Positions 21,143 to 35,451 are shown, counted from the first letter of the stretch. The stretch is 64,000 bases of DNA from Candidatus Desulfofervidus auxilii (GCF_001577525.1 NZ_CP013015.1:439974-503973), one strand, 5' to 3'. The notes: generated by a model not told the origin, from the sequence alone. A program made the numbers and translations.

Positions 21143-22342
21143 TTACTCCAATATTTTAGTTACCACTCCAGCTCCAACTGTCCGCCCACCTTCTCTAATG
21201 GCAAATCGTAATCCCTCTTCCATGGCAATAGGCTCTAATAAACTCACTTCTAAATTCACATTGTCTCCAGGCATCACCATCTCTACTCCCTCAGGTAAAC
21301 TCACTACCCCCGTCACATCAGTAGTCCTAAAATAAAACTGCGGCCTGTATCCTGGAAAAAATGGTGTGTGCCTCCCACCTTCTTCTTTGGTCAATACATA
21401 TACCTCAGCCTTAAATCTAGTGTGAGGAGTAATACTGCCAGGAACCGCTAATACCATACCCCTCTCTACCTCATCCTTCCCTATCCCTCTTAACAATACT
21501 CCTATATTATCACCTGCCCTACCTTCATCCAATATCTTCCTGAACATCTCTATACTGGTGGCTACTGTCTTCCGTGTAGGCCCTAATCCCACTATCTCTA
21601 CTTCTTGTCCTGGTTTGATAATACCCCTCTCTACTCTACCTGTCACTACCGTCCCTCTTCCACTAATGCTAAATACATCCTCTATGGGCATCAAAAATGG
21701 CTTGTCTAATGGCCTCACTGGCTGCGGTATGTATTCATCTATGGCATCTAATAATTGCCATATCGGACCACACCACTTACATTCCCTCTTCCCACATCCA
21801 CATTCCAAGGCCTTTAAGGCACTTCCTTTTATCACTGGCACCTCATCACCAGGAAATTCATATTTGCTCAAAAGCTCCCTTACTTCTAATTCCACTAATT
21901 CAATTAATTCTTCATCTTCTACCATGTCTACTTTGTTTATAAATACTACTATGGATGGCACTCCTACTTGCCGGGAAAGCAATATGTGCTCCCTGGTCTG
22001 AGGCATGGGACCATCATCCGCAGCTACTACCAATATAGAACCATCCATCTGGGCTGCACCAGTAATAGTGTTCTTAATATAATCTGCATGCCCAGGACAA
22101 TCTATATGAGCATAGTGCCTCTTATCTGTCTCATATTCTACATGGGCAATGGCTATAGTAATCCCCCTCTCCTTCTCTTCAGGTGCCTTGTCTATTTCTT
22201 CAAAGGGAATATATTTGGCTAACTTCTGCTTTTCCAATATCTGAGTTATTGCTGCTGTCAAAGTAGTCTTACCATGGTCTATATGACCAATAGTGCCTAT
22301 GTTTATGTGTGGCTTCTTCCTCTCAAACTTCTGTTTCCCCAT
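21143..22342 (-). CDS. tuf: Elongation factor Tu (copy 1)
   Basis: GTPase that brings aminoacyl-tRNA to the ribosome. G-domain motifs: GHIDHGKTT (19-27), DCPGHADY (81-88), NKVD (136-139), SAL (174-176). Directly after SAL is an unusual Cys-rich insertion, C181-x-C183-x4-C188-x2-C191. Domain II has [20 protein letters not shown]; domain III ends with [20 protein letters not shown]. 399 residues, identical in protein to the copy at 36989-38188; the only DNA difference I noticed is a silent His codon change at 22307. Good site GGAGG before ATG. Position fusA-tuf-rpsJ is the classical tufA place. Confidence 0.98.
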   Translation of the reverse strand: MGKQKFERKKPHINIGTIGHIDHGKTTLTAAITQILEKQKLAKYIPFEEIDKAPEEKERGITIAIAHVEYETDKRHYAHIDCPGHADYIKNTITGAAQMDGSILVVAADDGPMPQTREHILLSRQVGVPSIVVFINKVDMVEDEELIELVELEVRELLSKYEFPGDEVPVIKGSALKALECGCGKRECKWCGPIWQLLDAIDEYIPQPVRPLDKPFLMPIEDVFSISGRGTVVTGRVERGIIKPGQEVEIVGLGPTRKTVATSIEMFRKILDEGRAGDNIGVLLRGIGKDEVERGMVLAVPGSITPHTRFKAEVYVLTKEEGGRHTPFFPGYRPQFYFRTTDVTGVVSLPEGVEMVMPGDNVNLEVSLLEPIAMEEGLRFAIREGGRTVGAGVVTKILE

Positions 22343-22366
22343 CTCTTAACCTCCTCAATGTTTTAC

Positions 22367-24447
22367 TTAATGTCTTCTCCTTTTCAACGGCAATGCTTCC
22401 GCCATTTTAGCTGGTACTGGCTCATAATGTGAAAACTGCATCATATAAGTCGCTCTACCTTGAGTGACTGAACGCAGTGTTGTAGCATATCCAAACATTT
22501 CTGCCAAGGGGACATGGGCCTTAATTGCCTGGGCATTTTTTCTTATCTCTATCCCTATAATTTTACCTCGTCGGGCTGTAATATCTGCCATTACATCACC
22601 TACATATGTTTGGGGCACAATCACTTCTAACAACATAATAGGCTCCAATAACACCGGATTGGCCTTTTTAACTCCTTCTTTAAGGGCCATTGAACCAGCA
22701 ATGGCAAAAGCCATATCTGAAGAATCTACCTCATGATAAGAACCATCAACCAATTTCACCCTCAGGTCAGTAAGAGGATAACCGGCAATAACTCCCCGCT
22801 CTATAGCCTCTCTTACCCCTTGTTCTACTGCGGGGATATATTCTTTAGGAATTACACCTCCAGTAATAGCATCTACAAATTCAAAACCCTTACCTCGGGG
22901 TAATGGTTCTATCTCTAACCACACATGTCCATATTGGCCACGTCCACCAGTTTGTTTAATAAAGCGTCCTTCTGCCTTAACTTGCTTGGTAATGGTTTCC
23001 CGATAAGCTACTTGAGGACGTCCTACATTAGCCTGGACATTGAATTCTCGTTGTAAACGATGCACTATAATCTCTAAGTGTAATTCTCCCATACCCCCAA
23101 TAAGGGTCTCGCCTGTTTCCTCATCGTATCTTACTTTAAAAGAGGGGTCTTCAATAGCAATTTTACGTAAGGCAGTGCCTAGTTTATCCTGATCTTCTTT
23201 AGTTTTCGGCTCAATAGCTACGGCTATTACTGGCTCAGGAAATTCTATTGCTTCTAATATAATGGGAGCTCTTTCTTCACATAAGGTATCTCCAGTAGTA
23301 GTCTTTCTTAAACCCACTGCAGCCACAATATCACCTGCATATACCTCAGTAATATCCTCCCGTTTATTGGCATGCATTTTTAAAAGACGCCCGATTTTTT
23401 CTTTTACACCTTTAGTAGCATTAAACACTGTATCGCCTATCTTCAAACTCCCTGCATAAATACGCAAAAAGGCTAGATGGCCCACATAAGGATCGGTTAC
23501 TAACTTAAAAACCAAGGCGGTAAAAGGGGCATCATCGGATGCAGGTCTTTCTATTTCCTTCCCTTCTAATGTTTTTCCTTTTATAGGAGGAACATTTACG
23601 GGTGAGGGAAGGTAATCTACTATTGCATCTAATAGAGGTTGAACCCCCTTGTTTTTAAAGGCTGAACCACATAAAACCGGAACTAACTTTAGTTCTATTG
23701 TGCCCTGGCGCAATGTTTTTTGGATTTCCTCTTGTTCAATTTCTTTTCCTTCTAAATATTTCTCCATGATTACTTCATCAAAATCAGCCAATGCCTCTAT
23801 CAGTCTTTCCCTATATTGTTTTGCCTCACCTTGAAATTCCTCAGGAATAGGAAGGTATTTATATTTTGCACCAAGAGTTTCCTCATCAAAAACAACAGCT
23901 TTCATCTTGACTAAATCAATTACACCTTGGAACAACTCTTCTTTGCCTAAAGGAATTTGAATAGGAATAGGATAAGACTTGAGTCTATCTCTCATCATTT
24001 CTATACAACCCTGGAAATCAGCCCCTACCCTGTCCATTTTGTTAATAAAGGCCAATCTAGGCACATGGTATTTATCTGCCTGTCTCCAAACAGTCTCAGA
24101 TTGGGGTTCTACTCCACCAACAGCACAAAAAATACCTATAGCTCCATCTAAAACACGCAATGCTCTTTCTACTTCAACAGTAAAATCTACATGACCAGGG
24201 GTATCTATAATATTAATCCGATAACCTCGCCAGAAGCAAGTAGTGGCTGCTGAAGTAATAGTAATTCCCCGCTCCCGTTCTTCTTCCATAAAATCCATAA
24301 CCGCAGTGCCTTCATGAACCTCACCCATTAAGTGAGAGATACCAGTATAAAATAGTATCCTCTCTGTGGTTGTTGTTTTCCCAGCATCAATATGGGCAAT
24401 AAACCCTATATTCCTGACTTTCTCAATAGGTATAATCCTTCCCACCA

Positions 24448-24448
<1 letters not shown>
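22367..24448 (-). CDS. fusA: Elongation factor G
   Basis: GTPase that drives translocation. G1 [15 protein letters not shown], switch region [40 protein letters not shown]; later [20 protein letters not shown] and the domain IV/V segment with [11 protein letters not shown] 24448 is proposed, sharing one base with the rpsG stop (TAATG); an upstream in-frame GTG at 24454 would add two residues. About 693 residues. Only one EF-G is seen in the window. Confidence 0.97.
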
Positions 24449-24921
<473 letters not shown>

Positions 24922-24930
24922 TCAACCTCA

Positions 24931-25302
24931 CTATTTTGGTTTTTTAGTTCCATATCTAGAACGGCTTTGCCGTCTGTCTTGCACACTCATGGCGTCTAAC
25001 GTTCCTCTGACCACTTGATATCGCACACCTGGTAAGTCTTTAACACGGCCACCTCGCACCAAGACGACCGAGTGTTCCTGTAAGTTATGTCCGATGCCAG
25101 GGATATAAGAAGTAACTTCTATCCCATTTGTTAACCGCACCCGACACACCTTCCTTAAGGCAGAATTTGGCTTTTTAGGAGTAGTAGTGTAAACCCTCAC
25201 ACATACTCCCCTCTTTTGAGGACATTTAGTCAATGCAGGGGCTGAACTCCTCTTTTTTATCTTTTCTCGCCCTTTTCTTACTAATTGGTTAATAGTAGGC
25301 AT
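24931..25302 (-). CDS. rpsL: 30S ribosomal protein S12
   Basis: Decoding-centre protein. It has [40 protein letters not shown], the [20 protein letters not shown] loop and [12 protein letters not shown]. The lysines of the two streptomycin-relevant loops (TPKKPNS and VKDLPG) are the wild-type, sensitive-type residues. 123 residues. Confidence 0.98.
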   Translation of the reverse strand: MPTINQLVRKGREKIKKRSSAPALTKCPQKRGVCVRVYTTTPKKPNSALRKVCRVRLTNGIEVTSYIPGIGHNLQEHSVVLVRGGRVKDLPGVRYQVVRGTLDAMSVQDRRQSRSRYGTKKPK

Positions 25303-25338
25303 ACCTTCAAACCTCCCTTAGTCCACACAAAATTAGCC

Positions 25339-25367
25339 TTCTTACAGCTTTAGTTTTTATTTGTCAA
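25339..25367 (-). promoter_or_regulatory. Possible internal promoter before rpsL
   Basis: In the 71-base gap between rpoC and rpsL the minus strand has a perfect TTGACA -35 (25362-25367) and, 17 bases on, TAAGAA (25339-25344), a weak -10. It could give the str genes some independent expression. Only the -35 is strong, and the start of the box lies in the last bases of rpoC. Confidence 0.3.
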
Positions 25368-25373
25368 GACCTC

Positions 25374-28300
25374 TTAAGAGGCAGCTTGACCTTCCACTTT
25401 TTTTATCTGCCCTTCCACTTCTTCAGGCACAATTTCGGGTTGCTCCACTTCTATATTTGTAGAGCGATAAACCTTAAGACCTGTACCGGCTGGAATAAGA
25501 AGACCAACAATAACATTTTCCTTCAATCCCCGCAAATAATCTACCTTACCGCTTACAGCAGCATCTGTTAATACTCTAGTCGTTTCTTGGAAGGAAGCAG
25601 CCGAAATAAAACTTTCTGTTCCTAAAGAAGCCTTCGTAATTCCTACTAATACAGGCTCTGCCTGAGCAGGCTTCCCATTTTGGGCTATAATCTTCTCATT
25701 CACCTCTTCAAAAACATATTTATCCACTAACTCTCCTACCACAAATTCTGTATCTCCTGGTTCTAATATTCTCACCTTCTTCATCATCTGGCGGATAATG
25801 ATTTCTATATGTTTATCGTTTATCCTAACTCCTTGAAGCCGATATACCTCTTGTATCTCATTCAAGAGATATCTAGCTGTATCTTTAATACCCCTTACCC
25901 TTAACAAATCTTGTGGATTAACAGACCCCTCAGTAAGGGCCTCTCCTGCCCGCACAAAATCTCCTTCATGGACAGTAACATGAACACCTGGTGAAATAAG
26001 GTAACTCCGCGGCTCACCCACTTCTGGTGTGACCACCACTTTTCTCTTCCCTCTTTCTTCCTTACCAAAAGAAATATAACCATCTATCTCCGTAATCACA
26101 GCCGCATCTTTAGGCTTCCTTACTTCAAACAAATCAGCTACTCTGGGTAATCCTCCAGTAATATCTTTGGTCTTAGTAGTCTCTCTGAGGATTTTAGCCA
26201 AAATATCCCCGGCATGTATTCTCTTTCCCTCTTCTACCATAATTAGAGCTTCTACCGGAAGATAATACACTGCTTCTCTACCTGTGGTAGTGCGAAGTGT
26301 ATTCCCTGTTTCATCTACAACACAAATACGCGGACGATAAGAAGTCCCTTTGAATTCCATTACCACTTTACTTACCCTACTAGTCACAGGGTCTATTTTT
26401 TCCTGAATAGTCACACCTTCAATTATGTCTTTAAACTTTACTATTCCACTTACCTCAGAAAGAATAGGAGAGGCGTATAAATCCCACTCTGCTAAAAGCT
26501 GTCCCGGATGTACTTCTTCACCATCTTTTACTTTAAGACAGGCACCATAAATTATGGGATAACGCTCCCTCTCTCTTCCACCTTCCACTATGGCTAGTTC
26601 ACCATTTCTATTCATTACTACCAAATCACCCTTTTTTGTCTCCACAATATTTAAATTTATAAATTTTACCTTACCTTGATATTTGGCTTCTAACGTGCTT
26701 TCTTCTATGGCCCTCCGCGCTGTTCCTCCTATGTGGAAAGTCCGCATAGTTAGCTGAGTGCCAGGTTCTCCAATAGATTCAGCCGCAATAATCCCCACTG
26801 CCTCACCAATATTAACCAACCTACCTGTAGCTAAATCTCGCCCATAACACTTAGCACACACACCGCCTTTAGTTTGACAAGTAAGAACAGAACGAATTTT
26901 CGCCTTTTCTAAACCAGATTCTTCTATTTTTTGAGCCGCTTCTTCGTCTATTTCTTCATTTGCTCGCACAATTATTTCCCCAGTATAAGGGTCCACTATA
27001 TCTTCTAAGGCCACGCGGCCTAATATACGTTGACCAAGAGTCTGGATAATCTCACCTGATTCAATCAAGGGCTCTACCGTAATACCATCAATTGTCCCAC
27101 AATCTTCTTCTTTCACCACGCATTCATGAGCTACATCTATTAATCTCCGAGTGAGATAACCGGCATTAGCGGTTTTTAAAGCAGTATCAGCAAGACCTTT
27201 ACGCGCACCGTGGGTAGAGATAAAGTATTGAAGGACAGTCAAACCTTCTCTAAAATTAGCGGTAACTGGGGTTTCAATAATTTCGCCTGAAGGTTTGGCC
27301 ATCAGGCCTCGCATACCTGCTAATTGTCTAATCTGATCTTTACTACCCCTTGCACCTGAATCGCTCATCATAAAAATAGGATTAAAGGAAGAAATTTTTT
27401 TCTTTTTCCCCTCTTTATCTTCCACTACTTGCTCAGAAAGTTCTTTCATCATCTCAGCCGCTACTTCTTCGCTTACTTTTGCCCAGATATCAATAACTTT
27501 ATTATATCGCTCACCATCACTAATCAAACCTTTACGGTATTGCTCTTCTATCTCTTGAACTTGTTGATGGGCTTCTTCTAAAATTTTTTGTTTCTTTTTA
27601 GGAACAACCAAATCATCAATCCCAATAGAAATACCAGATTTAGTGACTTGCTCAAATCCCCAATCTTTCAATTTATCACATAATATCACTGTAGCCTTCA
27701 AACCCGCCCGGTGATAGGACTCAGTTATTAATCTAGCCACATCTTTTTTGGCCATTACCTTATTAATAAATCTAAAAGGAACTTTATCTGGTAAAATCTC
27801 TTTTAATAACACCCGGCCAACTGTTGTCTCTATCTTCTCTCCTTCTATTTTTACTTTGATCTTAGCATGCAACGCCACTACACCGCAGTCATAGGCTATT
27901 CTCACTTCTTCGGGTGAGGAAAAAATCATACCTTCACCTTTAGCCCCTCTTTTTTCTTTAGTCATATAATGAAGACCCAAAACAATATCTTGAGTTGGCA
28001 AAATAATAGGACCACCATGGGCAGGAGAAAGAATATTATTAGTAGACATCATGAGTACTCTTGCTTCAGTTTGTGCTTCCACAGATAAAGGCACATGCAC
28101 CGCCATTTGGTCACCATCAAAATCAGCATTAAAAGGCGGGCATACTAAGGGATGAAGTTGAATGGCCTTTCCTTCAATTAATATAGGTTCAAAGGCTTGA
28201 ATACTTAAGCGGTGCAAAGTAGGAGCCCGATTAAGCAACACCGGATGTTCCCTTACTACTTCTTCTAAGGCATCCCATACCTCAGGGGTTTCTTTTTCTA

Positions 28301-29507
28301 CCATTTTCTTAGCGCTTTTAATAGTAGTAGCAAATCCTTTCTTTTCTAATTGGTGATAAACAAATGGCTTAAATAGCTCTAGAGCCATCTTTTTAGGTAA
28401 ACCACATTGATGTAAACGCAATTCTGGCCCTACAACAATTACTGAACGGCCTGAATAATCTACTCTTTTCCCCAATAAATTCTGACGAAAACGACCTTGT
28501 TTACCTTTAAGCATATCACTCAATGACTTAAGGGGACGACCATAGCTACCCGTAACTGTCCTACCTCTACGTCCATTTTCAAAAAGCACATCCACTGCTT
28601 CTTGAAGCATACGTTTTTCATTACGAATAATAATCTCAGGCGCCTCCAGTTCTATTAATCTTTTAAGACGGTTATTCCGATTGATCACACGCCGATATAA
28701 ATTGTTTAAATCCGAAGTGGCAAAACGGCCACCATCTAAGGGTACCAAAGGGCGAAGGTCTGGGGGTAATACCGGAATTACTTCTAAGATCATCCATTCA
28801 GGTTTATTCCCTGATTCCAAAAAGGCATTAATAATCCTTAAACGCTTAGAAAGTTTCTTTCTAGTAGCCTCTGAGTGAGTATTTGCTATTTGGCTCTTTA
28901 TCTCTTGCGCTAATTTAGCTAAATCTAAGTCTCGTAACAAATCTCTAATGGCCTCTGCACCCATACCAGCCTTGAAGTGGTTACCATATTTAGCTCGGAG
29001 TTCATAATAACGGTCTTCTGAAAATACTTCTCCTTTTTTCAGTGGGGTGTCTTTGGGGTCAATTACAATATAAGACTCAAAATAAATTATCCTTTCTAAA
29101 TCTCGAACTGTCAAATCTAAAAGATTGCCGATTTTACTAGGAGTGCTTTTCACAAACCAAATATGTGCCACTGGAGAGGCCAATTCTATATGACCCATTC
29201 TCTCCCGACGCACCTTAGAAGAAATAACCTCAACCCCACATCTCTCACACACAATACCTCTGTGTCTCATGCGTTTATACTTACCACACAAACATTCATA
29301 ATCCTTTACCGGACCAAATATGCGGGCGCAAAAAAGGCCGTCTTTTTCTGGCTTGAAGGTTCTATAATTAATCGTTTCTGGCTTTTTTACTTCTCCATGA
29401 GACCATTCCCTAATTTTTTCTGGCGAGGCCAAACCGATTTTTATTCCTTTAATATCGGTAGGTTCCATTAACTTAGAAAAAAGATTATAAACATCCTCTA
29501 ATATCAT
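25374..29507 (-). CDS. rpoC: DNA-directed RNA polymerase subunit beta'
   Basis: Catalytic subunit. The N-terminal zinc ribbon has CLCGKYKRM and CERCGVEV; the active-site Mg loop is [20 protein letters not shown] (about residue 460); the trigger-loop region [20 protein letters not shown] follows; the second zinc site is [13 protein letters not shown] (about 890). 1377 residues, a typical length without a large lineage-specific insertion. Its ATG overlaps the rpoB stop by four bases. It runs on into rpsL, so rpoBC and str are joined. Confidence 0.98.
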   Translation of the reverse strand: MILEDVYNLFSKLMEPTDIKGIKIGLASPEKIREWSHGEVKKPETINYRTFKPEKDGLFCARIFGPVKDYECLCGKYKRMRHRGIVCERCGVEVISSKVRRERMGHIELASPVAHIWFVKSTPSKIGNLLDLTVRDLERIIYFESYIVIDPKDTPLKKGEVFSEDRYYELRAKYGNHFKAGMGAEAIRDLLRDLDLAKLAQEIKSQIANTHSEATRKKLSKRLRIINAFLESGNKPEWMILEVIPVLPPDLRPLVPLDGGRFATSDLNNLYRRVINRNNRLKRLIELEAPEIIIRNEKRMLQEAVDVLFENGRRGRTVTGSYGRPLKSLSDMLKGKQGRFRQNLLGKRVDYSGRSVIVVGPELRLHQCGLPKKMALELFKPFVYHQLEKKGFATTIKSAKKMVEKETPEVWDALEEVVREHPVLLNRAPTLHRLSIQAFEPILIEGKAIQLHPLVCPPFNADFDGDQMAVHVPLSVEAQTEARVLMMSTNNILSPAHGGPIILPTQDIVLGLHYMTKEKRGAKGEGMIFSSPEEVRIAYDCGVVALHAKIKVKIEGEKIETTVGRVLLKEILPDKVPFRFINKVMAKKDVARLITESYHRAGLKATVILCDKLKDWGFEQVTKSGISIGIDDLVVPKKKQKILEEAHQQVQEIEEQYRKGLISDGERYNKVIDIWAKVSEEVAAEMMKELSEQVVEDKEGKKKKISSFNPIFMMSDSGARGSKDQIRQLAGMRGLMAKPSGEIIETPVTANFREGLTVLQYFISTHGARKGLADTALKTANAGYLTRRLIDVAHECVVKEEDCGTIDGITVEPLIESGEIIQTLGQRILGRVALEDIVDPYTGEIIVRANEEIDEEAAQKIEESGLEKAKIRSVLTCQTKGGVCAKCYGRDLATGRLVNIGEAVGIIAAESIGEPGTQLTMRTFHIGGTARRAIEESTLEAKYQGKVKFINLNIVETKKGDLVVMNRNGELAIVEGGRERERYPIIYGACLKVKDGEEVHPGQLLAEWDLYASPILSEVSGIVKFKDIIEGVTIQEKIDPVTSRVSKVVMEFKGTSYRPRICVVDETGNTLRTTTGREAVYYLPVEALIMVEEGKRIHAGDILAKILRETTKTKDITGGLPRVADLFEVRKPKDAAVITEIDGYISFGKEERGKRKVVVTPEVGEPRSYLISPGVHVTVHEGDFVRAGEALTEGSVNPQDLLRVRGIKDTARYLLNEIQEVYRLQGVRINDKHIEIIIRQMMKKVRILEPGDTEFVVGELVDKYVFEEVNEKIIAQNGKPAQAEPVLVGITKASLGTESFISAASFQETTRVLTDAAVSGKVDYLRGLKENVIVGLLIPAGTGLKVYRSTNIEVEQPEIVPEEVEGQIKKVEGQAAS

Positions 29508-32500
29508 TTTACCTTTGCCCCCTTGTTAGAAGTTAATAATTCTACATTTAATCCTAGGGCTTGTAATTCCTTCACCAGAACATTAAAGGATTCTGGTAAG
29601 CCTACTTCTAAAGTATTATTACCCTTTACAATTTTTTCATACATTCGAGTTCGACCTGCCACGTCATCGGATTTTATAGTAAGCATTTCTTGCAAAGTAT
29701 ATGCAGCTCCATATGCTTCCAATGCCCATACCTCCATCTCACCAAACCTCTGCCCACCAAATTGGGCTTTACCGCCTAAAGGCTGTTGAGTAATTAGGGA
29801 ATAAGGTCCAATAGAACGAGCATGAATTTTATCGTCTACCAAGTGGTGGAGCTTCATCATATACATTATACCCACGGTTACTGGTTGCTCAAAGGGCTCA
29901 CCTGTCCTTCCATCATAAACTATGGTCTTTCCACTCTCTGACAATCCTGATTTTTTTAACCATTTTTTAATTTCCGCCTCAGGTGCACCATCAAATACAG
30001 GAGAGGCCACAGGAATACCTTTATCCAATTTTTTTACTACTTCTATTAATTCTTTATCGCTCAAAGAAGCGAAACATTGTTCATATTGTTCAGGTGAATA
30101 GAGTTCTTTAAGCCATTGCCTTATTAATTCTGGTTTCTGCATATCATCTACCATTTTTCTTATTTTTTGCCCCAACTCTTTTGAAGCCCAACCTAAATGT
30201 GTTTCTAAAATCTGCCCTATATTCATACGCGAAGGCACACCTAAAGGATTAAGTATTATATCTACTGGGGTGCCATCGGCTAAATAAGGCATATCTTCAA
30301 GGGGAACAATTTTGGACACCACACCTTTATTCCCATGTCTGCCAGCCATCTTGTCACCTTCGCTCAACTTCCGTTTCATAGCTACATACACCTTAACTGC
30401 TTTTATTACACCTGGTGGCAACTCATTACCTTGTCTTAATTTATCCATCTTCTCTTCATATCTATTTCTAATCCTATCTACTTCTTCAAAAAACACATCT
30501 ATCAAATTATTCATTTTCTGCTCTATAGTTTCATCACTCAACCGGAGTTCCTTTAAACGACGTAAAGGGATATTTAAAATTTCAGAAGTAATTTTATCCC
30601 CTTTGGCTATTAAGATATTCCCACTTAAGTCTTTCAAATCTTGGACAACCTTTTGTCCTATCAATAATTTAAGTAATTCTTCTTCTACAGTCTTTTTGAA
30701 AACCTTAATCTCAGCATCCCTATATCTTATCAGCTTTTTTATCTCCTGTTCTTCAATCCACTTTCTCCTAAAATCCTTTTCCTTCTGATTTTTGCGAGAA
30801 AATACCTGAGCATCGATGACAATACCCTCCACACCTGGGGGTACTCTTAGAGAAGAATCTTTGACATCACTAGCCTTTTCTCCAAAGATAGCCCTAAGGA
30901 GTTTTTCTTCAGATGAATATAACGTTTCACCTTTTGGGGTAATTTTACCTACTAAAATATCTCCTGGCTTTACTTCAGCACCAATACGAATAACTCCACT
31001 TTCATCCAGATTTTTTAATGCCTCCTCACTAGCATTGGGAATATCACGAGTGATCTCTTCGGGCCCCAATTTGGTCTCCCTTGCTGCTAACTCAAACTCC
31101 ACTATATGGAGGGAGGTATAAACATCGTCTCTTACCAATCTCTCACTGATAATTATAGCATCTTCAAAATTATACCCTCCCCAAGACATAAAAGCGACTA
31201 AAATATTTTTTCCTAAAGCTAATTCTCCTCTATCCGTAGCTGCTCCATCAGCTAAAACCTGACCTTTATGAACCCTTTCTCCCACTTTTACTAATGGTTT
31301 CTGATTGAAACAGGTATTCTGATTACTGCGTTTAAATTTATTTAGCTCATACACCTTTACCAACTCATGCAATGGTTTCTGTCCATCCTTATCCAAATAT
31401 CTTACCACTAGATAGGAAGCATCTACTTCCTCCACCAATCCATCGGCCTCAGCTAAAATACAATGGCCACAATCGCGTGCTACCACTCCTTCCATCCCTG
31501 TCCCTACTAGGGGTGCTTCAGTTACTAATAAGGGGACAGCCTGCCTTTGCATGTTTGAACCCATCAAGGCACGATTAGCGTCATCGTGTTCTAAAAAGGG
31601 AATGAGTGAGGAAGAGACACTCACTAACTGGTTGGGTGATACATCCATGTATTTCACTTCTTCTGCTCTCACCATAACAAACTCACCTCGAACACGAGCA
31701 GAAACAATATCATTTACTAATCTCCCCTCTTTATCTAATAGCGCGTTAGCTTGAGCAATAGGACAATCTCCTTCTTCTAAAGCAGTAAGATACTTAATCT
31801 TATCAGTTACCTTTCTATTCTCTACAACTCTATAAGGGGTCTCAATAAATCCAAATTCATTTACTCTGGCATAGGTAGCTAAAGAAACAATAAGACCAAT
31901 GTTGGCACCCTCGGGGGTTTCAATAGGACAAATCCGTCCATAATGAGATGGATGCACATCCCTTACTTCAAAACCAGCTCTTTCCCTACTCAGTCCCCCT
32001 GGTCCTAAGGCGCTTAAACGGCGTTTATGTGTAACTTCTGAAAGCGGGTTTGTCTGGTCCATAAATTGAGAAAGTTGGCTGGTTCCAAAGAAATCTCTTA
32101 CTACTGTATTTACAGGTTTTGAGTTCACTAAGTCATAGGGCATAAGTGTCTCTATCTCCTGTAAGGCCATTCTTTCCTTAATAGCTCTCTCCATGCGGAC
32201 CAAGCCAATTCTATATTGGTTTTCTAACACTTCACCTACTGCCCGCACTCTTCGATTACCCAAGTGGTCAATGTCATCAGGAGGACCTTGAGTTGTTTTC
32301 AGTTCTAGAAGTTTTTTCACTGCCTCTAAAATGTCTTCATTTTGCAAAGTATATTTATTAATAGGAATATCTAAACCCAACCGCAAGTTTAATTTAAAAC
32401 GACCCACTTTAGAAAGATCGTAATATTCAGGGTCAAAAAACAATTTATGAAAAAAATCTTTAGCCACTTCTAAAGTAGGTGGACTAGTAGGACGCATATG

Positions 32501-33628
32501 GCGATATATCTCAAAAAGGGCCTTTTCTTGGTCAGGAGTCTTGTCCTCTAAAAGTGTATCTCGTAAAGAAGTATCATATTTATACTCATTAATAAACAAA
32601 ACTTCAACTTCTTCAATCTTCTCCCTCTTAATCTTCTCAATAATCTCATCACTTATTTCTTGATTGTGATGAGCAATTACTTCTCCTGTCTTGGGATGTT
32701 TAATATCTTTAGCAATAATTTTTGTTTTTAATTCTTGCTCTGTGATGGGAATTTCCTTTATCCCCAATTTTTCTAATTGTTTCAGGTGAATCCTAGTAAT
32801 ATAAGTATGAGCGGAAATTAGCACCTCTCCGGTTTCCGGATTGAGTAAATCTTCGGTCAATCTGGAACCCAATAAAAAATCTGGTATAAGTTCAATATAG
32901 AAAAAACCATCTTTATATCTAACTTTTTGTGTGGGATAAAAGTAATTTAGAATCTGTTCACTAGTATAACCTAAAGCTTTCAGAAAAAGTGTCACTGGGA
33001 ATTTGCGTCGTCTATCGATTCTAACATAAAGGCGGCCTTTATTGTCAAACTCAAAATCTAGCCACGAACCCCGTAATGGAATAATGCGCGCGGTGTAAAG
33101 CAATTTACCCCTTACATGTCGTAATGCCTTGTCTATTTCAAAGAAAATACCTGGTGAACGATGAAGTTGGTTAACAATTACCCTTTCTACTCCATTAATG
33201 ATAAATGTTCCCCTTTCGGTCATCAAAGGAATAGTGCCAAAATAAATTTCTTGTTCCTTAATATCCCTTATAGTTTTTTGATTAGACGCTTTATCCACGT
33301 CATAAACGGCAAGTCTCACTGTCAAACGCACGGGAGCTTCATAAGTCAGGCCTTGTTCTAAACATTCTTTTTCTTCATAACGAGGATTTCCAATCTCGTA
33401 TTTTACAAATTCCAGGGCAGCAGTGCCTGCATAATCAGTAAAAGGAAAAACTTCTTTAAAAACCCCTTGCAAACCTATATCTTGACGTTGATCCGGTGGC
33501 ACATCTTTTTGAAGAAACTGCTCATAGGATTTTTTTTGGAGTTCAAGAAGATAGGGTATCTCCAAAAACTTTTTAATACGGCCAAAACGCCGTCTTACTT
33601 CTTTTAAACTAGACACTCTACCACCCAT
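29504..33628 (-). CDS. rpoB: DNA-directed RNA polymerase subunit beta
   Basis: Beta subunit of the core enzyme. It has [14 protein letters not shown] near the N-terminus; the rifampicin pocket [20 protein letters not shown] and [20 protein letters not shown], with Asp, His and Ser in the usual sensitive-type positions; [40 protein letters not shown]; and the C-terminal [18 protein letters not shown]. 1374 residues. A 76-base gap separates it from rplL. Confidence 0.98.
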   Translation of the reverse strand: MGGRVSSLKEVRRRFGRIKKFLEIPYLLELQKKSYEQFLQKDVPPDQRQDIGLQGVFKEVFPFTDYAGTAALEFVKYEIGNPRYEEKECLEQGLTYEAPVRLTVRLAVYDVDKASNQKTIRDIKEQEIYFGTIPLMTERGTFIINGVERVIVNQLHRSPGIFFEIDKALRHVRGKLLYTARIIPLRGSWLDFEFDNKGRLYVRIDRRRKFPVTLFLKALGYTSEQILNYFYPTQKVRYKDGFFYIELIPDFLLGSRLTEDLLNPETGEVLISAHTYITRIHLKQLEKLGIKEIPITEQELKTKIIAKDIKHPKTGEVIAHHNQEISDEIIEKIKREKIEEVEVLFINEYKYDTSLRDTLLEDKTPDQEKALFEIYRHMRPTSPPTLEVAKDFFHKLFFDPEYYDLSKVGRFKLNLRLGLDIPINKYTLQNEDILEAVKKLLELKTTQGPPDDIDHLGNRRVRAVGEVLENQYRIGLVRMERAIKERMALQEIETLMPYDLVNSKPVNTVVRDFFGTSQLSQFMDQTNPLSEVTHKRRLSALGPGGLSRERAGFEVRDVHPSHYGRICPIETPEGANIGLIVSLATYARVNEFGFIETPYRVVENRKVTDKIKYLTALEEGDCPIAQANALLDKEGRLVNDIVSARVRGEFVMVRAEEVKYMDVSPNQLVSVSSSLIPFLEHDDANRALMGSNMQRQAVPLLVTEAPLVGTGMEGVVARDCGHCILAEADGLVEEVDASYLVVRYLDKDGQKPLHELVKVYELNKFKRSNQNTCFNQKPLVKVGERVHKGQVLADGAATDRGELALGKNILVAFMSWGGYNFEDAIIISERLVRDDVYTSLHIVEFELAARETKLGPEEITRDIPNASEEALKNLDESGVIRIGAEVKPGDILVGKITPKGETLYSSEEKLLRAIFGEKASDVKDSSLRVPPGVEGIVIDAQVFSRKNQKEKDFRRKWIEEQEIKKLIRYRDAEIKVFKKTVEEELLKLLIGQKVVQDLKDLSGNILIAKGDKITSEILNIPLRRLKELRLSDETIEQKMNNLIDVFFEEVDRIRNRYEEKMDKLRQGNELPPGVIKAVKVYVAMKRKLSEGDKMAGRHGNKGVVSKIVPLEDMPYLADGTPVDIILNPLGVPSRMNIGQILETHLGWASKELGQKIRKMVDDMQKPELIRQWLKELYSPEQYEQCFASLSDKELIEVVKKLDKGIPVASPVFDGAPEAEIKKWLKKSGLSESGKTIVYDGRTGEPFEQPVTVGIMYMMKLHHLVDDKIHARSIGPYSLITQQPLGGKAQFGGQRFGEMEVWALEAYGAAYTLQEMLTIKSDDVAGRTRMYEKIVKGNNTLEVGLPESFNVLVKELQALGLNVELLTSNKGAKVK

Positions 33629-33704
33629 ATTTTTACCCCTTTAGAATTTAAAGTATATGCCTGCAGGGTTTTGACAAAAGCAGATTGTTGATTATTGGCA
33701 TATT

Positions 33705-34097
33705 TTATTTTATTTCTACAGTTGCACCTACTTCTTCTAGTTGTTTTTTAATGGTTTCTGACTCCTCTTTAGAAATACCTTCTTTAACTACTTTAGGTGC
33801 ACTTTCCACTAGTTCTTTAGCTTCTTTTAATCCTAAACCAGTGATAGCTCGCACAACTTTAATCACTTGAATTTTATTACTACCTATCTCTTTTAAAACC
33901 ACATCAAACTCTGTCTTCTCTTCTTTCTGAGCTTCTGCTGCAGCACCCGGTGCACCTGGCACGGCCATAGCTGGCATAGGGGCAGCTGCTTGAACCCCAA
34001 ATTTTTCCTCCAATTCTTTAATCAACTCCGAAAGCTCCAGTACTGTCATTCCAGCAATGTAGTTTACTACATCTTCTTTAGTAATCTCTTTTGCCAT
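33705..34097 (-). CDS. rplL: 50S ribosomal protein L7/L12
   Basis: Flexible stalk protein that recruits translation GTPases. N-terminal dimerisation domain ([20 protein letters not shown]), an Ala/Pro/Gly hinge (about residues 35-57), and the C-terminal domain [20 protein letters not shown] followed by [17 protein letters not shown]. 130 residues. It follows rplJ by five bases. Confidence 0.98.
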   Translation of the reverse strand: MAKEITKEDVVNYIAGMTVLELSELIKELEEKFGVQAAAPMPAMAVPGAPGAAAEAQKEEKTEFDVVLKEIGSNKIQVIKVVRAITGLGLKEAKELVESAPKVVKEGISKEESETIKKQLEEVGATVEIK

Positions 34098-34102
34098 TTT
34101 CC

Positions 34103-34633
34103 TTAAACCTCCCTATTCTCTTTTTCTTTTTTTATAGCTTCTAATAAATAAAGGAATTTACCAATAATATTATAAAGCAAATTAACTAATTGCCTTGGGG
34201 GTGAGCTCATCGTTCCAAGAAGTTGAGCTACTAATACTTCTCGACTAGGAAGTTTTGCTAATGTTTCTATTTCCTCTAAAGTTAAAATCTTACCTTCTGA
34301 AAACCCGGTTTTTAACTTGAATCTATCATTCTTTTCCCTAAATTGTATCAAAACTTTAGCTAAAGTCGCAGGGTCTCCATATGAAATAGCCAAGGCATTG
34401 GGACCACAAATTTCATCTTTTATCTGTTCTAAAGGTGTATCCTTTCCTGCCAAACAGATAACACTGTTTTTTACCACTTTATACTCCACACCTTCTTTAC
34501 GTAAATTACGCCTAAGCTCATTAATTTCTTCTACCTTAAGACCCTTAAAATCCGTTAATACTACAGTTTTTGCCTTCTTTAATCTCTCACCTATTTCCTC
34601 CACTAAATGAGCCTTTTGCGTTCGGCTTAACAA
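34103..34633 (-). CDS. rplJ: 50S ribosomal protein L10
   Basis: Stalk base that holds L7/L12 dimers. It has [40 protein letters not shown] and a C-terminal helix for L12 binding ([20 protein letters not shown]). 176 residues. The start is TTG (TTGTTAAGC), supported by GGAGGA about five bases upstream. Confidence 0.96.
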   Translation of the reverse strand: MLSRTQKAHLVEEIGERLKKAKTVVLTDFKGLKVEEINELRRNLRKEGVEYKVVKNSVICLAGKDTPLEQIKDEICGPNALAISYGDPATLAKVLIQFREKNDRFKLKTGFSEGKILTLEEIETLAKLPSREVLVAQLLGTMSSPPRQLVNLLYNIIGKFLYLLEAIKKEKENREV

Positions 34634-34735
34634 TTTCTTCCTCCTTCTTTAATTACTAAGTAAACCATGTTTTATCTAGCCACTCGGCGCCTCTATTATA
34701 TCTAAAATCTCAATAGTCTGCATTTCCTAAATCCC
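34634..34735 (-). promoter_or_regulatory. rplJ leader (possible L10 autoregulatory region)
   Basis: The 102 bases between rplA and rplJ form the longest untranslated stretch in this part of the operon. In many bacteria the L10-L12 complex binds the mRNA just upstream of rplJ and represses it. The leader contains GC-rich pairs (GGCGCCGAGTGGC) and the rplJ ribosome site. Assignment is by position and known regulation; I have not folded it. Confidence 0.35.
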
Positions 34736-35440
34736 TTAACTCGCAAAATCCTTTAAAGAAGCAGGGTCTACCTTTATTCCAGGACCCATCGTAGTAGAAA
34801 GAGTTACTCCCTTTATATATGTCCCCTTTGCACTCGCAGGCTTCAATCGAACAATAGTTTCAAAAAGAGTTCTTAAATTGTTCAAAAGTTTTTCCTTACC
34901 AAAAGAAACCTTTCCAATAGGAGCATGAATAACCCCACCTTTATCTACCTTAAAATCTATCTTACCACCCTTTAATTCTTCTACTGCTTTAGCTACATCA
35001 AAGGTAACTGTTCCTGTCTTTGTACTGGGCATAAGCCCTCTAGGTCCTAAGATACGACCAATCTTACCCACTTTGCTCATCATATCCGGGGTAGCGACTA
35101 CTTTATCAAATTCTAACCACCCATTCTTTATTTTATCTATAAGCTCTTCTCCGCCTACATAATCTGCTTGGGCTTCTTTTGCTTCTTTTTCCTTTTCTCC
35201 TTGGGCAAATACTAATACTCTCACCTTTTTTCCTGTTCCATGAGGAAGAACCACGGCACCTCTTACCATTTGATCTGCATGGCGAGGGTCTACGCCGAGA
35301 TTTATGGCCACTTCCACTGTCTCATCAAATTTAGCCGTAGCCATTTCTAAAACCAAATTCATGGCCTCTTCAGCTGGATATAACTTCTCTGCTTCAATCT
35401 TTTTTCTCAATTCAATATACCTTTTCCCATGTTTAGCCAT
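34736..35440 (-). CDS. rplA: 50S ribosomal protein L1
   Basis: Stalk protein at the E site and, in E. coli, repressor of the L11 operon. It has [60 protein letters not shown] and [23 protein letters not shown] 35440 is chosen over TTG 35455 because GAGGAG lies eight bases before the ATG. 234 residues. Confidence 0.97.
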   Translation of the reverse strand: MAKHGKRYIELRKKIEAEKLYPAEEAMNLVLEMATAKFDETVEVAINLGVDPRHADQMVRGAVVLPHGTGKKVRVLVFAQGEKEKEAKEAQADYVGGEELIDKIKNGWLEFDKVVATPDMMSKVGKIGRILGPRGLMPSTKTGTVTFDVAKAVEELKGGKIDFKVDKGGVIHAPIGKVSFGKEKLLNNLRTLFETIVRLKPASAKGTYIKGVTLSTTMGPGIKVDPASLKDFAS

Positions 35441-35451
35441 TGGCAATCTCC

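Noticed and set aside
21558..22001. Plus-strand frame inside tuf
   Set aside because: Shadow of a conserved coding gene on the other strand; it recurs at the second tuf copy only because the DNA is the same.
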